A stretch of DNA of 64,000 bases from Rhodobacterales bacterium HKCCE3408. Lineage in GTDB: Bacteria > Pseudomonadota > Alphaproteobacteria > Rhodobacterales > Rhodobacteraceae. The number at the start of each line of letters is the position of its first letter. Positions within the stretch are counted from its first letter, which is position 1. Shown one piece after another: positions 1 to 8,100 of this stretch. The DNA lies in the NCBI GenBank assembly GCA_015689705.1, contig WVSN01000006.1, positions 62,001 to 126,000 on the forward strand, read 5' to 3'. A program made the position numbers and the translations under genes. The notes under the pieces are model-generated. The model worked only from the letters and a program-made list of their open reading frames with translations, made no database searches and was not told where the DNA came from.

Positions 1-200
1 AGATGTATTTCGAAGGCGATCCGCTGATCTGGACCTGTCCGATCGTCGACACGATCCCGGATCGTGCCGCGATCGAGCAGCTCATCGCGCCGCTCGACCT
101 GGACGCGACGATCCCGATGGACAGCCGCGCCTACAAGTTCGACATCGTGATCCGCGGCCGCCGCGGAACCTGGTTCGAGAACCGCAAGGAGGGTGTGTGA
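1..200 (+). CDS. pcaH: Protocatechuate 3,4-dioxygenase beta subunit, C-terminal end (partial)
   Basis: Only the last ~66 residues are inside the window; the gene starts to the left. The visible part (MYFEGDPLI near its start, [14 protein letters not shown] at the end) is the closing strand region of the beta chain of the intradiol dioxygenase that opens protocatechuate to 3-carboxy-cis,cis-muconate. The Tyr/His iron ligands of the family lie upstream and cannot be checked. The stop TGA shares its last base with the ATG of pcaG (TGATG), which is the usual tight coupling of the two subunits. Confidence 0.93.
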   Translation, partial: MYFEGDPLIWTCPIVDTIPDRAAIEQLIAPLDLDATIPMDSRAYKFDIVIRGRRGTWFENRKEGV

Positions 201-811
201 TGCAGACGCTCGGCCGCCTCAAGGAAAGCCCCAGCCAGACCGCCGGACCCTATGTCCATATCGGCTGCGTCCCGAACTTCTCGGGCATCCCCGGCGTCTA
301 CCCCGAAGACCTCGGCACCTCGCTCTGCACCAAGGATGCGAAGGGCACGCATATCACCGTGAAGGGCACCGTCTATGACGGCACCGGCACGGCGTTGAAG
401 GATGCGCTGATCGAGGTCTGGCAGGCGGACGCCAACGGCATCTATTCCGCCGGCGACCCGCGCGGTCCTGCCGACCCGAACTTCACCGGGTGGGGCCGCA
501 GCCCGGGCGACTACGACACCGGCGAATGGGTGTTCGACACGGTGAAGCCGGGGCGCGTCCCGATGCATGACGGCCGCCTGATGGCGCCGCATATCAGCCT
601 CTGGGTCGTCGCACGGGGTATCAATCTGGGCCTTCAGACGCGGATGTATTTCCCCGATGAGGAAGCCGCGAATGCCGAGGATCCCATCCTCGCCCGGATC
701 GAGCACAAGAACCGCGTCCCCACCCTGATCGCCAAGGCGGAGGGCGACGGAATCTACCGCTTCGACATCCGGCTTCAGGGCGACGACGAGACGATCTTCT
801 TCGACGTGTGA
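200..811 (+). CDS. pcaG: Protocatechuate 3,4-dioxygenase alpha subunit
   Basis: A 203-residue protein of normal length for the alpha chain of protocatechuate 3,4-dioxygenase, partner of the PcaH fragment directly upstream. Seen: SQTAGPYVHIG at the N-terminus, the intradiol fold core (DALIEVWQADANGIY) and PHISLWVVARGINLGLQTRMYF near the middle, all typical of the family. The alpha subunit carries no iron ligands itself and forms the heterodimer that shapes the active site. I chose the ATG at 200 rather than the GTG one codon earlier because it makes the TGATG overlap with pcaH and the upstream AAGGAGGG is a good ribosome binding site. Cytoplasmic, beta-ketoadipate pathway. Confidence 0.96.
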   Translation: MQTLGRLKESPSQTAGPYVHIGCVPNFSGIPGVYPEDLGTSLCTKDAKGTHITVKGTVYDGTGTALKDALIEVWQADANGIYSAGDPRGPADPNFTGWGRSPGDYDTGEWVFDTVKPGRVPMHDGRLMAPHISLWVVARGINLGLQTRMYFPDEEAANAEDPILARIEHKNRVPTLIAKAEGDGIYRFDIRLQGDDETIFFDV

Positions 812-1521
812 GGCCGGTTCTTCTCATCCACGGCTCGGGCCACGGCGCGTGGTGCTGGCGGGACGTCCTGCCGGCACTGGCCGCCCGTGGCGTGCCCGCC
901 CGCGCAATCGACCTTCCGGGCCTCGGCGAGGACCGGACACCGGCGGCCGAGGTCACGCTCGAGACGACGGCCGCGGCGATCACGCGCGAGCTCGATGCAC
1001 CCACGCTGCTCGTCGGCCATTCGCTCGGTGGCATCGCGATCACCGCGGCGGCCGAAGCGCGGCCCGAAATGGTCGCCGGCCTCGTCTATCTCTGCGCCTG
1101 GATGCCCGAGAGCGGCGACAGCGCCGGCGATCTGCGCCGGCGCGCGGGCTGTGCGGACCTGGTCGCGGCGATGGAGATTTCGCCCGACGGCCAGACGCTG
1201 ACCTATGCCGCCGACAAGGTGCCGGACCTGTTCTACCACGATTGCCCAGACGAGGCGGTCGCCTATGCGATGGCCCGGCTCCGCCCGCAGCCGACCGCGC
1301 CCTCGACGACGGCCGTGACGCGGTCCGAGCGCAGCCGCGACATCCCGCGCGACTACATCGTCTGCACGCAGGACCACGCCATCGTGCCGCAGGCGCAGGA
1401 AGAGGCCGCCGCCCGCCTGCCCGCGACGCATCGCCATCGGCTCGACAGCAGCCACTCCCCTTTCTTCGCCTGCCCTGACAAGCTGGCCGACATGCTCACG
1501 AGGATCGCGGACAGACCATGA
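808..1521 (+). CDS. Alpha/beta hydrolase of the methylesterase/hydroxynitrile-lyase type
   Basis: A 237-residue alpha/beta hydrolase. Seen: the oxyanion-loop motif HGSGHGAWCW (residues 8-17), the nucleophile elbow GHSLGG with Ser72, an acid candidate in VCTQDHA and a C-terminal histidine in SSHSPFF, so the catalytic triad looks complete. HGxxHGAWxW is characteristic of the plant-methylesterase/EstC branch rather than of PcaD enol-lactonases. It starts at GTG 808, giving a GTGA overlap with the pcaG stop, and its own stop overlaps the next start (ATGA). Inference: it serves the same aromatic catabolic operon, perhaps hydrolysing an ester or lactone of a pathway intermediate; the substrate is unknown. 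Confidence 0.85.
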   Translation: MRPVLLIHGSGHGAWCWRDVLPALAARGVPARAIDLPGLGEDRTPAAEVTLETTAAAITRELDAPTLLVGHSLGGIAITAAAEARPEMVAGLVYLCAWMPESGDSAGDLRRRAGCADLVAAMEISPDGQTLTYAADKVPDLFYHDCPDEAVAYAMARLRPQPTAPSTTAVTRSERSRDIPRDYIVCTQDHAIVPQAQEEAAARLPATHRHRLDSSHSPFFACPDKLADMLTRIADRP

Positions 1522-2354
1522 CGAAACCCTGCATCATCTGCGTCGCCATCACCGGCTCCCTGCCGACGAAGGCCAACAACCCGGCGGTGCCGATCACCGT
1601 CTCCGAACAGGTGGAATCCAGCCACGAAGCCTTCGAGGCCGGCGCCACGATCGTCCACGCCCACGTGCGCAACGACGACGAGACGCCGTCTTCGGACCCC
1701 GAGAAGTTCGCGCGCCTGAAAGAAGGGCTGGAAAAGCACTGCCCGGGCCTGATCGTCCAGTTTTCCACCGGCGGACGGTCGGGCGCCGGGCAGGCGCGCG
1801 GCGGAATGCTGTCGCTGCGGCCGGACATGGCCTCGCTCTCGGTCGGATCGAACAACTTCCCGACCCGGGTCTACGAGAATCCGCCCGACCTCGTGGACTG
1901 GCTGGCGGCCGAGATGCTGCAATACGACATCAAGCCCGAGATCGAAGCCTTCGATCTCAGCCACATCCTCAAGGCCAAGGAGATGTCCGACAAGGGTCAG
2001 CTGGCCGGCACACCCTACGTGCAGTTCGTGATGAACGTGAAGAACGCGATGCCGGCCGACCGTGACGTGTTCGACTACTACGTGCATACCGTCCACCGGC
2101 TGTTCGGGGCCGAGGCGCCGTGGTGCGCGGCAGGCGTCGGACCGAAGCAGATCGTTCTGAATGAATGGGCCATCTCGTCGGGCGGGCACGCGCGCACCGG
2201 GCTCGAGGATAACGTCCGGCTCGATCGCGATACGCTCGCCCCGTCGAACGCGGCGCTGGTGAAGCGCGCCGTCGAGATCTGCGAGAAGCACGAGCGTCCC
2301 GTCGCCACCGCAGCTCAGGCGCGGGAGATCCTTGGCCTGCGCCCGGCGGCCTAG
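1518..2354 (+). CDS. Beta-keto acid cleavage enzyme (BKACE, DUF849 family)
   Basis: A 278-residue TIM-barrel enzyme of the BKACE/Kce family, which uses acetyl-CoA to cut a beta-keto acid into acetoacetate and a new CoA ester. Key residues described for 3-keto-5-aminohexanoate cleavage enzyme can be placed: the zinc motif HAHVR (His47, His49) and the C-terminal Arg226, Glu230 and Asp231. The N-terminus ITGSLPTKANNPAVPIT is also typical. It overlaps the upstream hydrolase by four bases and its stop overlaps the convergent PNP stop (CTAG). Being last in a pca operon suggests beta-ketoadipate or a related keto acid as substrate; this is inference. Confidence 0.9.
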   Translation: MTKPCIICVAITGSLPTKANNPAVPITVSEQVESSHEAFEAGATIVHAHVRNDDETPSSDPEKFARLKEGLEKHCPGLIVQFSTGGRSGAGQARGGMLSLRPDMASLSVGSNNFPTRVYENPPDLVDWLAAEMLQYDIKPEIEAFDLSHILKAKEMSDKGQLAGTPYVQFVMNVKNAMPADRDVFDYYVHTVHRLFGAEAPWCAAGVGPKQIVLNEWAISSGGHARTGLEDNVRLDRDTLAPSNAALVKRAVEICEKHERPVATAAQAREILGLRPAA

Positions 2355-3139
2355 AGGCCGCCGAGCCAGCGCATCAGCACCGTCTGAAGCTTGGCCGCGC
2401 CGATCGGCGCCATGTCCTTTGTGTGCGTGTGGCTGATCTGCTCGTCCGACAGGCCGGCGGCCATGTTGGTGACAACACTGATCGCCGCGCAGCGCAGCCC
2501 GAGGAACCGGCCGAGAATGATCTCGGGCACCGTCGACATGCCGACAGCGTCTGCGCCAAGCACCCGCAGCGCCCGGATCTCGGCCGGCGTCTCGAAATTC
2601 GGACCGAGATACCAGGCGTAGACGCCGCTCTCGAGCGGAATGTCCTCGGCCTGCGCGGCTTCCGACAGCGCGGCGCGGAGGCCGGGATCGTAGGCCTCGG
2701 TCAGGTTGACGAAGCGCCGGTCGGTCGGCTCGCCGGTCAGCGGGCTGATCCCGGCATAATTGATATGGTCCGAGATCAGCATCAGCGATCCCGGCGGGGT
2801 CCGCGATTGCAGCGCTCCGCAGGCGTTCGTGAGGATCAGCATCTGTGCACCGAGCGCGGCCAGAGTCTCGAGCGGTGCGCGCATCGCGTCGGCGCGGCCG
2901 TGTTCGTAGTAATGCTCCCGCCCCGACATGACCGCGACGCGGGCCGCGCCCAGTCGCCCGACGACCAGCTCCGCCGCATGGCCGGACACGCCCGCCGACG
3001 GAAAGCCCGGCAGGTCGGAATAGGGTATCCGCACGCCATCGACCGCATCGGCCAGCGGCCCCAACCCCGAACCCAGGACCATCGCGACCGTTACCGGCTC
3101 GTCCCCCGCCCGCGCGCGGATCGTGTCGAGCGCGCTCAT
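2351..3139 (-). CDS. Purine nucleoside phosphorylase (trimeric, PNP/MTAP family)
   Basis: A 262-residue enzyme that splits inosine, guanosine or their deoxy forms with phosphate. Seen: phosphate loop VLGSGLG (21-27), HYYEHG (77-82), the family signature GPNFETPAE (179-187), MSTVPE (201-206) and the base-contacting VVTNMAAGL with Asn225. Length is normal for the low-molecular-mass trimeric class. The start ATG overlaps the stop of the epimerase-like gene upstream (ATGA), so the two are translationally coupled. Asn225 favours 6-oxopurines (inosine/guanosine) over adenosine or methylthioadenosine by family knowledge. Its stop overlaps the BKACE stop on the other strand by four bases, leaving no room for a conventional terminator. 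Confidence 0.94.
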   Translation of the reverse strand: MSALDTIRARAGDEPVTVAMVLGSGLGPLADAVDGVRIPYSDLPGFPSAGVSGHAAELVVGRLGAARVAVMSGREHYYEHGRADAMRAPLETLAALGAQMLILTNACGALQSRTPPGSLMLISDHINYAGISPLTGEPTDRRFVNLTEAYDPGLRAALSEAAQAEDIPLESGVYAWYLGPNFETPAEIRALRVLGADAVGMSTVPEIILGRFLGLRCAAISVVTNMAAGLSDEQISHTHTKDMAPIGAAKLQTVLMRWLGGL

Positions 3140-4032
3140 GCGTCGCGTCCCAGTTCCTGCCGCCAGTCATGGACCGGCGCGAAACCGACGAGCCGCTTGG
3201 CCTTGTCGATTAAATAGAACGTCTCGTGCGCGCCCATCTCGCGCGTCATCGGTACGCCCGCATAGAACCGGGCTGCCAGCTCGGCCGATCCGGCCGCAAC
3301 GGACGTGTTGGCGTTGGCGACGTTGAAGATCTCGTAGCCGAGCCCGTCGGTCTCAAGGCAACACTCGACCATACGCGCGAGGTCGCGCGCGTCGATATAG
3401 GCGAAGATGTTCCGCCGCCGCTTCTCCGGCTCGGTGATGAAGGACGGAAACTTTGTCTCGTATTCGTGCGGCTCGATCACGTTGTTGATCCGCAGCCCGT
3501 AGATGTCCGCGCCCGACCGCGCCTGAAAGCTCCGCGCCGACGCCTCGTTCACGACCTTCGACATGGCATAGCTGTCCTCCGGCACGGTCGGGTGCTCCTC
3601 GTCGACCGGAATGTAATCCGGCTTCCGCTCGCCCTTGGCGAAGCAGATGCCGTAGGTCGTCTCGGACGAGGCGAAGACGATCTTGCGGACGCCCGCCTTC
3701 AGCGCCGCATCGATGACGTTGTAGGTGCCGAGAGTGTTGACCCGGAAGCACTCCGCATCGCCTGTGATCAGGATGCGCGGGATCGCCGCGAAATGGACGA
3801 CCGCATCGAAGGGCTGCGGATCGGTGCCATTGTCGAGCTCGTCGAGCGCAATGTGCGACGTCATCGCGTCGTGGACCTGCCCGGCATCGGTGATGTCGGC
3901 GATCCGCGTTTCGATCCCCGGCTCGTCGAGCGGGGTCTGGTCGAGGTTCAGGACCCGGTGGCCCTGATCGCGTAGATAGCGGACGGCATGGCGGCCGGCC
4001 TTGCCCGACCCGCCGGTGAATAGGATGCGCAT
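3136..4032 (-). CDS. NAD(P)-dependent epimerase/dehydratase (extended SDR)
   Basis: A 298-residue extended short-chain dehydrogenase. Seen: nucleotide-binding TGGSGKAG (6-13), the catalytic SYAMSK (Tyr-x-x-x-Lys), the substrate-side serine in FASSETTY and the extended-SDR DARDLARM segment. These proteins interconvert or oxidise nucleotide sugars, uronates or similar hydroxy compounds; the substrate is not evident. I chose the ATG at 4032 because GGGAGA lies about nine bases upstream and MRILFTGGSG is a standard SDR start. It overlaps the following purine nucleoside phosphorylase by four bases and sits 72 bases after the phoB stop on the same strand, with no clear terminator between them. Confidence 0.85.
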   Translation of the reverse strand: MRILFTGGSGKAGRHAVRYLRDQGHRVLNLDQTPLDEPGIETRIADITDAGQVHDAMTSHIALDELDNGTDPQPFDAVVHFAAIPRILITGDAECFRVNTLGTYNVIDAALKAGVRKIVFASSETTYGICFAKGERKPDYIPVDEEHPTVPEDSYAMSKVVNEASARSFQARSGADIYGLRINNVIEPHEYETKFPSFITEPEKRRRNIFAYIDARDLARMVECCLETDGLGYEIFNVANANTSVAAGSAELAARFYAGVPMTREMGAHETFYLIDKAKRLVGFAPVHDWRQELGRDA

Positions 4033-4104
4033 GGAAAGTCTCCCACTGGTTCGGCGCACGCTACCAGCGCCCCGGCGGAGGGTGAAGGGACCCGCGTGGA
4101 GCTG

Positions 4105-4791
4105 TTACCCGAGCGAATACCCCGCCCCGCGCACCGTCCGGATCGGGTCCTCGGACTCACCCACCCTCAGCGCCTTGCGAAGCCGGCCGACATGGACGTC
4201 GACCGTCCGGCTGTCGACATAGATGTCGCGGCCCCAGACACGGTCGAGCAACTGCTCGCGGCTCCAGACCCGGCCCGGCCGTTCCATGAACGCGGTCAGC
4301 AGGCGGAATTCGGTCGGGCCGAGCGACAGGCTCGCGCCGGCGCGGTAGACCCGGTGCTCGGCCATGTCGAGCATGATGTCTTCGTATTCCAGCCGCTCGC
4401 CGACCGAAGCCGGCCGCGTCCGGCGAAGCTGCGTGCGCAGACGCGCCAGCAGTTCGGCCACCGAATAGGGCTTGGTCACGTAATCATCGGCGCCGGTCTC
4501 GAGCCCGCGGACCTTGTCGATCTCTTCGGTCCGGGCGGACAGCATGATGATCGGGATGCGGGCCGTATCGCCCGACGACTTGAGCTGACGGCAGACCTCG
4601 ATCCCGGAGACATGCGGCAGCATCCAGTCCAGCACGATGACGTCGGGCGGCGTCTCCTGCACGACGACGAGCGCCTCGTCCCCGGCCTCGGCCGTCACGA
4701 CCTGGAAACCCTCGGCCCGGATGTTGTAGGCCAGCACCTCGCGCTGGGCCGGTTCGTCCTCGACGACGAGAACCGTCGGTTCACCTGCCAT
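4105..4791 (-). CDS. phoB: Phosphate regulon response regulator PhoB
   Basis: A 228-residue OmpR-family response regulator. Receiver domain 1-120 with acidic pocket Glu11/Asp12, phosphoacceptor Asp55 in VIVLDWMLP and the conserved Lys of DYVTKPYS; C-terminal winged-helix DNA-binding domain with LGPTEFRLLTAF and the recognition region SRTVDVHVGRLRKAL. PhoB is phosphorylated by PhoR under phosphate limitation and binds Pho boxes. It is the last gene of pstSCAB-phoU-phoB, nine bases after phoU. The identification rests on both domains and operon position. No phoR is present beside the operon in this window. Confidence 0.97.
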   Translation of the reverse strand: MAGEPTVLVVEDEPAQREVLAYNIRAEGFQVVTAEAGDEALVVVQETPPDVIVLDWMLPHVSGIEVCRQLKSSGDTARIPIIMLSARTEEIDKVRGLETGADDYVTKPYSVAELLARLRTQLRRTRPASVGERLEYEDIMLDMAEHRVYRAGASLSLGPTEFRLLTAFMERPGRVWSREQLLDRVWGRDIYVDSRTVDVHVGRLRKALRVGESEDPIRTVRGAGYSLG

Positions 4792-4800
4792 GGCCCTGCC

Positions 4801-5511
4801 TCACATCCCCTTCTCGAACGGTGTGCGGTCGCCCTTCGGGCGATCTTCGTCCGGAAGCTCGCCCGTCACCAGGTAGATCACCTGCTCGGCGATCGAGGTG
4901 ACGTGGTCGCCCATCCGCTCGATGTTCTTGGCGATGAAATGCAGGTGCATGCAGTGGGTGATGTTGCGCGGGTCTTCCATCATGTGCGTGAGGTACTCGC
5001 GGAACAGGGCCGAATACATCTGGTCGACTTCCTGGTCGCGGGCGCGCACTTCAAGTGCGAGGTCAGCGTCGCGCTGGATATAGGCATCCAGCACGTCCTT
5101 CAGCATCAGCTCGACAGCGCCCGCCATGCGCCGCAGCGCCGGGCCGGTGCCGGTGATCGGCTGCATCTGCACCACGACCGAGGACCGCTTGGCGATGTTC
5201 TTGGAATAGTCGCCGATCCGCTCGAGGTTGGCCGAGACGCGGAAGACCGACAGAACGGTCCTGAGGTCACTTGCCGTCGGCTGGCGCAGCGCGAGGATGC
5301 GCGCGGCCTCCTCGTTCACCTGCTCTTCGAGCGCGTCGATTGTCCGGTCGGCGGCCCGCACCGAGCGCGCGAGTTCCTCGTCGCGGGTCTCCAACGCCTG
5401 TGCCGACTTGACGATCGATTCCTCGACCAGCCCGCCCATTTTCATGATGAGCGCCTGGATGCTCTCGAGATCCCGATCGAAGCCCGAGACGATATGTTCC
5501 TGATTGATCAT
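4801..5511 (-). CDS. phoU: Phosphate signalling protein PhoU
   Basis: A 236-residue all-helical PhoU protein made of two three-helix repeats. Seen: HIVSGFDRDLESIQALIMKMGG at the N-terminus (first 20 or so residues), the metal-binding-type acidic motifs DRTIDALEEQVNEEA and RDQEVDQMY, and RMGDHVTSIAEQVIYL near the end. PhoU couples the Pst transporter to PhoR and represses the Pho regulon when phosphate is plentiful. ATG 5511 was chosen from homology in the N-terminus; a longer reading frame upstream lies inside pstB and is a shadow. Eight bases separate it from pstB. Confidence 0.96.
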   Translation of the reverse strand: MINQEHIVSGFDRDLESIQALIMKMGGLVEESIVKSAQALETRDEELARSVRAADRTIDALEEQVNEEAARILALRQPTASDLRTVLSVFRVSANLERIGDYSKNIAKRSSVVVQMQPITGTGPALRRMAGAVELMLKDVLDAYIQRDADLALEVRARDQEVDQMYSALFREYLTHMMEDPRNITHCMHLHFIAKNIERMGDHVTSIAEQVIYLVTGELPDEDRPKGDRTPFEKGM

Positions 5512-5519
5512 GTTCGGTC

Positions 5520-6317
5520 CTACCCGATGCGGCCCGTGATGTAGCTCTCGGTCCGGGGGTCCTTGGGATTGGTGAAAATCTGGCCGGTATCGCCGAACTC
5601 GACCAGTTCGCCGAGATGGAAGAACGCGGTCTTCTGGCTGACCCGCGCGGCCTGTTGCATGGAATGGGTAACGATCACGACCGAGAAACCGGCACGCAGC
5701 TCGTCGATCAGTTCCTCGACCTGCGCCGTCGCGATCGGGTCGAGCGCCGAACACGGCTCGTCCATCAGCAGCACCTCGGGCGAGGTGGCGATCGCCCGCG
5801 CGATGCACAGCCGCTGCTGCTGGCCACCCGACAGGCCGGTGCCGGGCGCGGTCAGCCGGTCCTTGACCTCTTTCCACAGCGCCGCCTTCTTCAGCGAATT
5901 CTCGACGATGGCGTCGAGCTCCGCCTTGTCCTTGGCCAGCCCGTGAATGCGGGGGCCGTAGGCGACATTGTCGTAGATCGATTTCGGAAACGGGTTCGGC
6001 TTCTGGAACACCATGCCGACCTTGGCGCGCAGCTGCACCGGATCGACGCGGCGGTCGTAGATATCCTCGCCATCCAGCGTGATCTCGCCTTCGACCCGGG
6101 CGATGTCGATCGTGTCGTTCATCCGGTTCAGGCAGCGCAGGAAAGTCGACTTACCGCAGCCGGACGGGCCGATGAAGGCGGTCACCGCCTTGTCGTCGAT
6201 ATCGACGTTCACATCCTTGATGGCATGGTTGTCACCATACCAGACCTGGCAATCCCGGGCCGAGATCTTCGCTTCTGCCTGTCCCACGCGGCGCTCCGTC
6301 AGTCGCATGTCGTTCAT
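5520..6317 (-). CDS. pstB: Phosphate ABC transporter ATP-binding protein PstB
   Basis: ATPase of the high-affinity phosphate importer, 265 residues from the chosen start. Seen: A-loop Tyr in [12 protein letters not shown], Walker [11 protein letters not shown]-loop [19 protein letters not shown] signature LSGGQQQR, Walker [14 protein letters not shown] and switch His in VTHSMQQA. PstB dimers power PstC/PstA. ATG 6317 is preferred because GGAGG lies eight bases upstream; the ATG at 6332 (five codons earlier) overlaps that site and has weak upstream purines. Follows pstA by 19 bases in the pst operon. Confidence 0.97.
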   Translation of the reverse strand: MNDMRLTERRVGQAEAKISARDCQVWYGDNHAIKDVNVDIDDKAVTAFIGPSGCGKSTFLRCLNRMNDTIDIARVEGEITLDGEDIYDRRVDPVQLRAKVGMVFQKPNPFPKSIYDNVAYGPRIHGLAKDKAELDAIVENSLKKAALWKEVKDRLTAPGTGLSGGQQQRLCIARAIATSPEVLLMDEPCSALDPIATAQVEELIDELRAGFSVVIVTHSMQQAARVSQKTAFFHLGELVEFGDTGQIFTNPKDPRTESYITGRIG

Positions 6318-6336
6318 ATTGGAATCCTCCATAGGA

Positions 6337-8100
6337 TTACCACCTCCGCTCGAATTTGCGGCGCAGGATGATGGCCAGGAAGTTGAGGGCGAAGAGCAGG
6401 CACAGCATCACGATGATCGCCGACTGCGCGAGTCCCTCGCGCACCGGCGCATCCTCGTTCTGCGCGAACAGGTAGACCACCGTCGGCATCGACTGCGCCT
6501 GTTCGACAAGGCCGCCGTTCCACGGTGCCGACAGGATGTCCGCCCCGGTCGAGACCGACAGGCCGATCAGCAGGAGGGGCGCGGTCTCGCCCAGCGCCTG
6601 CGCGATACCGATGATCGTGCCCGTCAGGATGCCCGGTGCGGCAAGCGGCAGGACGTGGTGGAAGGCCGTCTGAACCTTCGACGCGCCGACACCAAGCGCG
6701 GCATCGCGGATCGAGGGCGGCACGGCCTTCAGCGCCGACCGCGTGGCGATGACGATGGTCGGAAGCGTCATCAGCGACAGAACGATCCCGCCCAGCAACG
6801 CCGTCCCGCGTATCGAGTTGCCGAAGCCGAGACTTGTCAGCGTGAACAGGATCGCCGCGCCGAGGATACCGAACACGATCGACGGCACCGCGGCGAGGTT
6901 GGCGATGTTGATCTCGATGAAATCCGTGAACCGGTTCTTCGGCGCGAACTCCTCGAGGTAGATCGACGCCGCGACCCCGAACAACAGAGAGAAGACCAGA
7001 ACAACGAGCATCATGTAGGCCGAGCCCATCAGCGCGGGCCCGATCCCGGTGACCTCGCCCGATTGCGAATAGACGTTCGAGAAGAAGTTCCACCGAAAGT
7101 TCCGCCCGATCAGCCCGGCCTCCTGCATCGCGTCGACGATGGCGAGGTGGCTTTCGTTGAAGCCCGGCGGCATCTCGGACTGGCTCTGCCCGGACAATTC
7201 GCCCGACAGGTAGCGCGTCATCGAGATCGCGACCGGCACGCCGACCCGCTCGGTCGTGCCGACGAGGTCGAGGTTGGCAGCGACCCGGTCGCGCACGTCA
7301 CGGCGGTTCGCGGCGTAGATGATGGCGGACAATTCGCCGTCGTCGAACTCGGCCGGCTGGCGCAGAGACGTCGCGGCGGCGAACAGCGCTTCCTCGTAGC
7401 CGGTCTCAGACAGCGCGTCGGCTGCGGCACTCCGGCCCTCGTCCGCAGCGATGTCCGCGATGATGCCGACCGTATCACCGGCGCGCGCGAAACCTGCCTC
7501 GCGCAGCGCGGTCGCGGCTGCTCCGATGGCCTCGGCAATCGCCTCGGGCGTCGCCTCTTCATCGGCCAATGTCGTTCGCGCGCCGCGAAGCGCGTTGCCT
7601 GTCTGGCCGAGCACCTGCGCGGCGTCGCGCGGATCGCCGGCCGCGGCGATGACGTCCGCGCCGCCGGAAAGACCCACCGCACCGAGCGAGTCGAGCGCCT
7701 TGCCGATCCAGACATCCGCAACGGTCTGCTCGATATCGATCCCCGCCGCCTCGATCGTGTTGCGCAGCGAGACCGTGAACAGGCCCTGCTCGAATCCAGA
7801 ACGCAGGCTCACTTCCTCGACCTCCTCGGCGGTCACCTGGCCGCCATCGGCGTTCAGGATCGCCGGGTCGTAGTACAGCTCGATCTCGGCCTGGTACTGG
7901 AACATCGCCGGAAGCCCGCGCGAGAAGATCGACCAGAGCAGCACAGCGAGGAAGAACAGCACCAGCGTGATCGCGGCCATACCGAGATATTTCAGCGCCG
8001 ACCCCTTCTGGTGGCGCCGGCGCACCTGGTCCGACCGCTCGAAGAGCGAGACCCGCGCGGCCGGCGGGATCGGGGCGCCGCTTGCGGTTGCGTCGGTCAT
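6337..8100 (-). CDS. pstA: Phosphate ABC transporter permease PstA, with long periplasmic insert
   Basis: A 587-residue permease. Layout: cytoplasmic N-terminus, first membrane segment about 38-60 ([20 protein letters not shown]), a long mostly soluble region about 65-345, then the classical PstA membrane domain ([20 protein letters not shown] onward) with the EAA-type loop [15 protein letters not shown] that contacts PstB. The N-terminal part corresponds to the DUF3333-type extension of alphaproteobacterial PstA, but an alanine-rich stretch at roughly 110-250 ([19 protein letters not shown] and following) makes it longer than I would expect. The reading frame is intact. Start ATG shares one base with the pstC stop (TAATG). 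Confidence 0.93.
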   Translation of the reverse strand: MTDATASGAPIPPAARVSLFERSDQVRRRHQKGSALKYLGMAAITLVLFFLAVLLWSIFSRGLPAMFQYQAEIELYYDPAILNADGGQVTAEEVEEVSLRSGFEQGLFTVSLRNTIEAAGIDIEQTVADVWIGKALDSLGAVGLSGGADVIAAAGDPRDAAQVLGQTGNALRGARTTLADEEATPEAIAEAIGAAATALREAGFARAGDTVGIIADIAADEGRSAAADALSETGYEEALFAAATSLRQPAEFDDGELSAIIYAANRRDVRDRVAANLDLVGTTERVGVPVAISMTRYLSGELSGQSQSEMPPGFNESHLAIVDAMQEAGLIGRNFRWNFFSNVYSQSGEVTGIGPALMGSAYMMLVVLVFSLLFGVAASIYLEEFAPKNRFTDFIEINIANLAAVPSIVFGILGAAILFTLTSLGFGNSIRGTALLGGIVLSLMTLPTIVIATRSALKAVPPSIRDAALGVGASKVQTAFHHVLPLAAPGILTGTIIGIAQALGETAPLLLIGLSVSTGADILSAPWNGGLVEQAQSMPTVVYLFAQNEDAPVREGLAQSAIIVMLCLLFALNFLAIILRRKFERRW

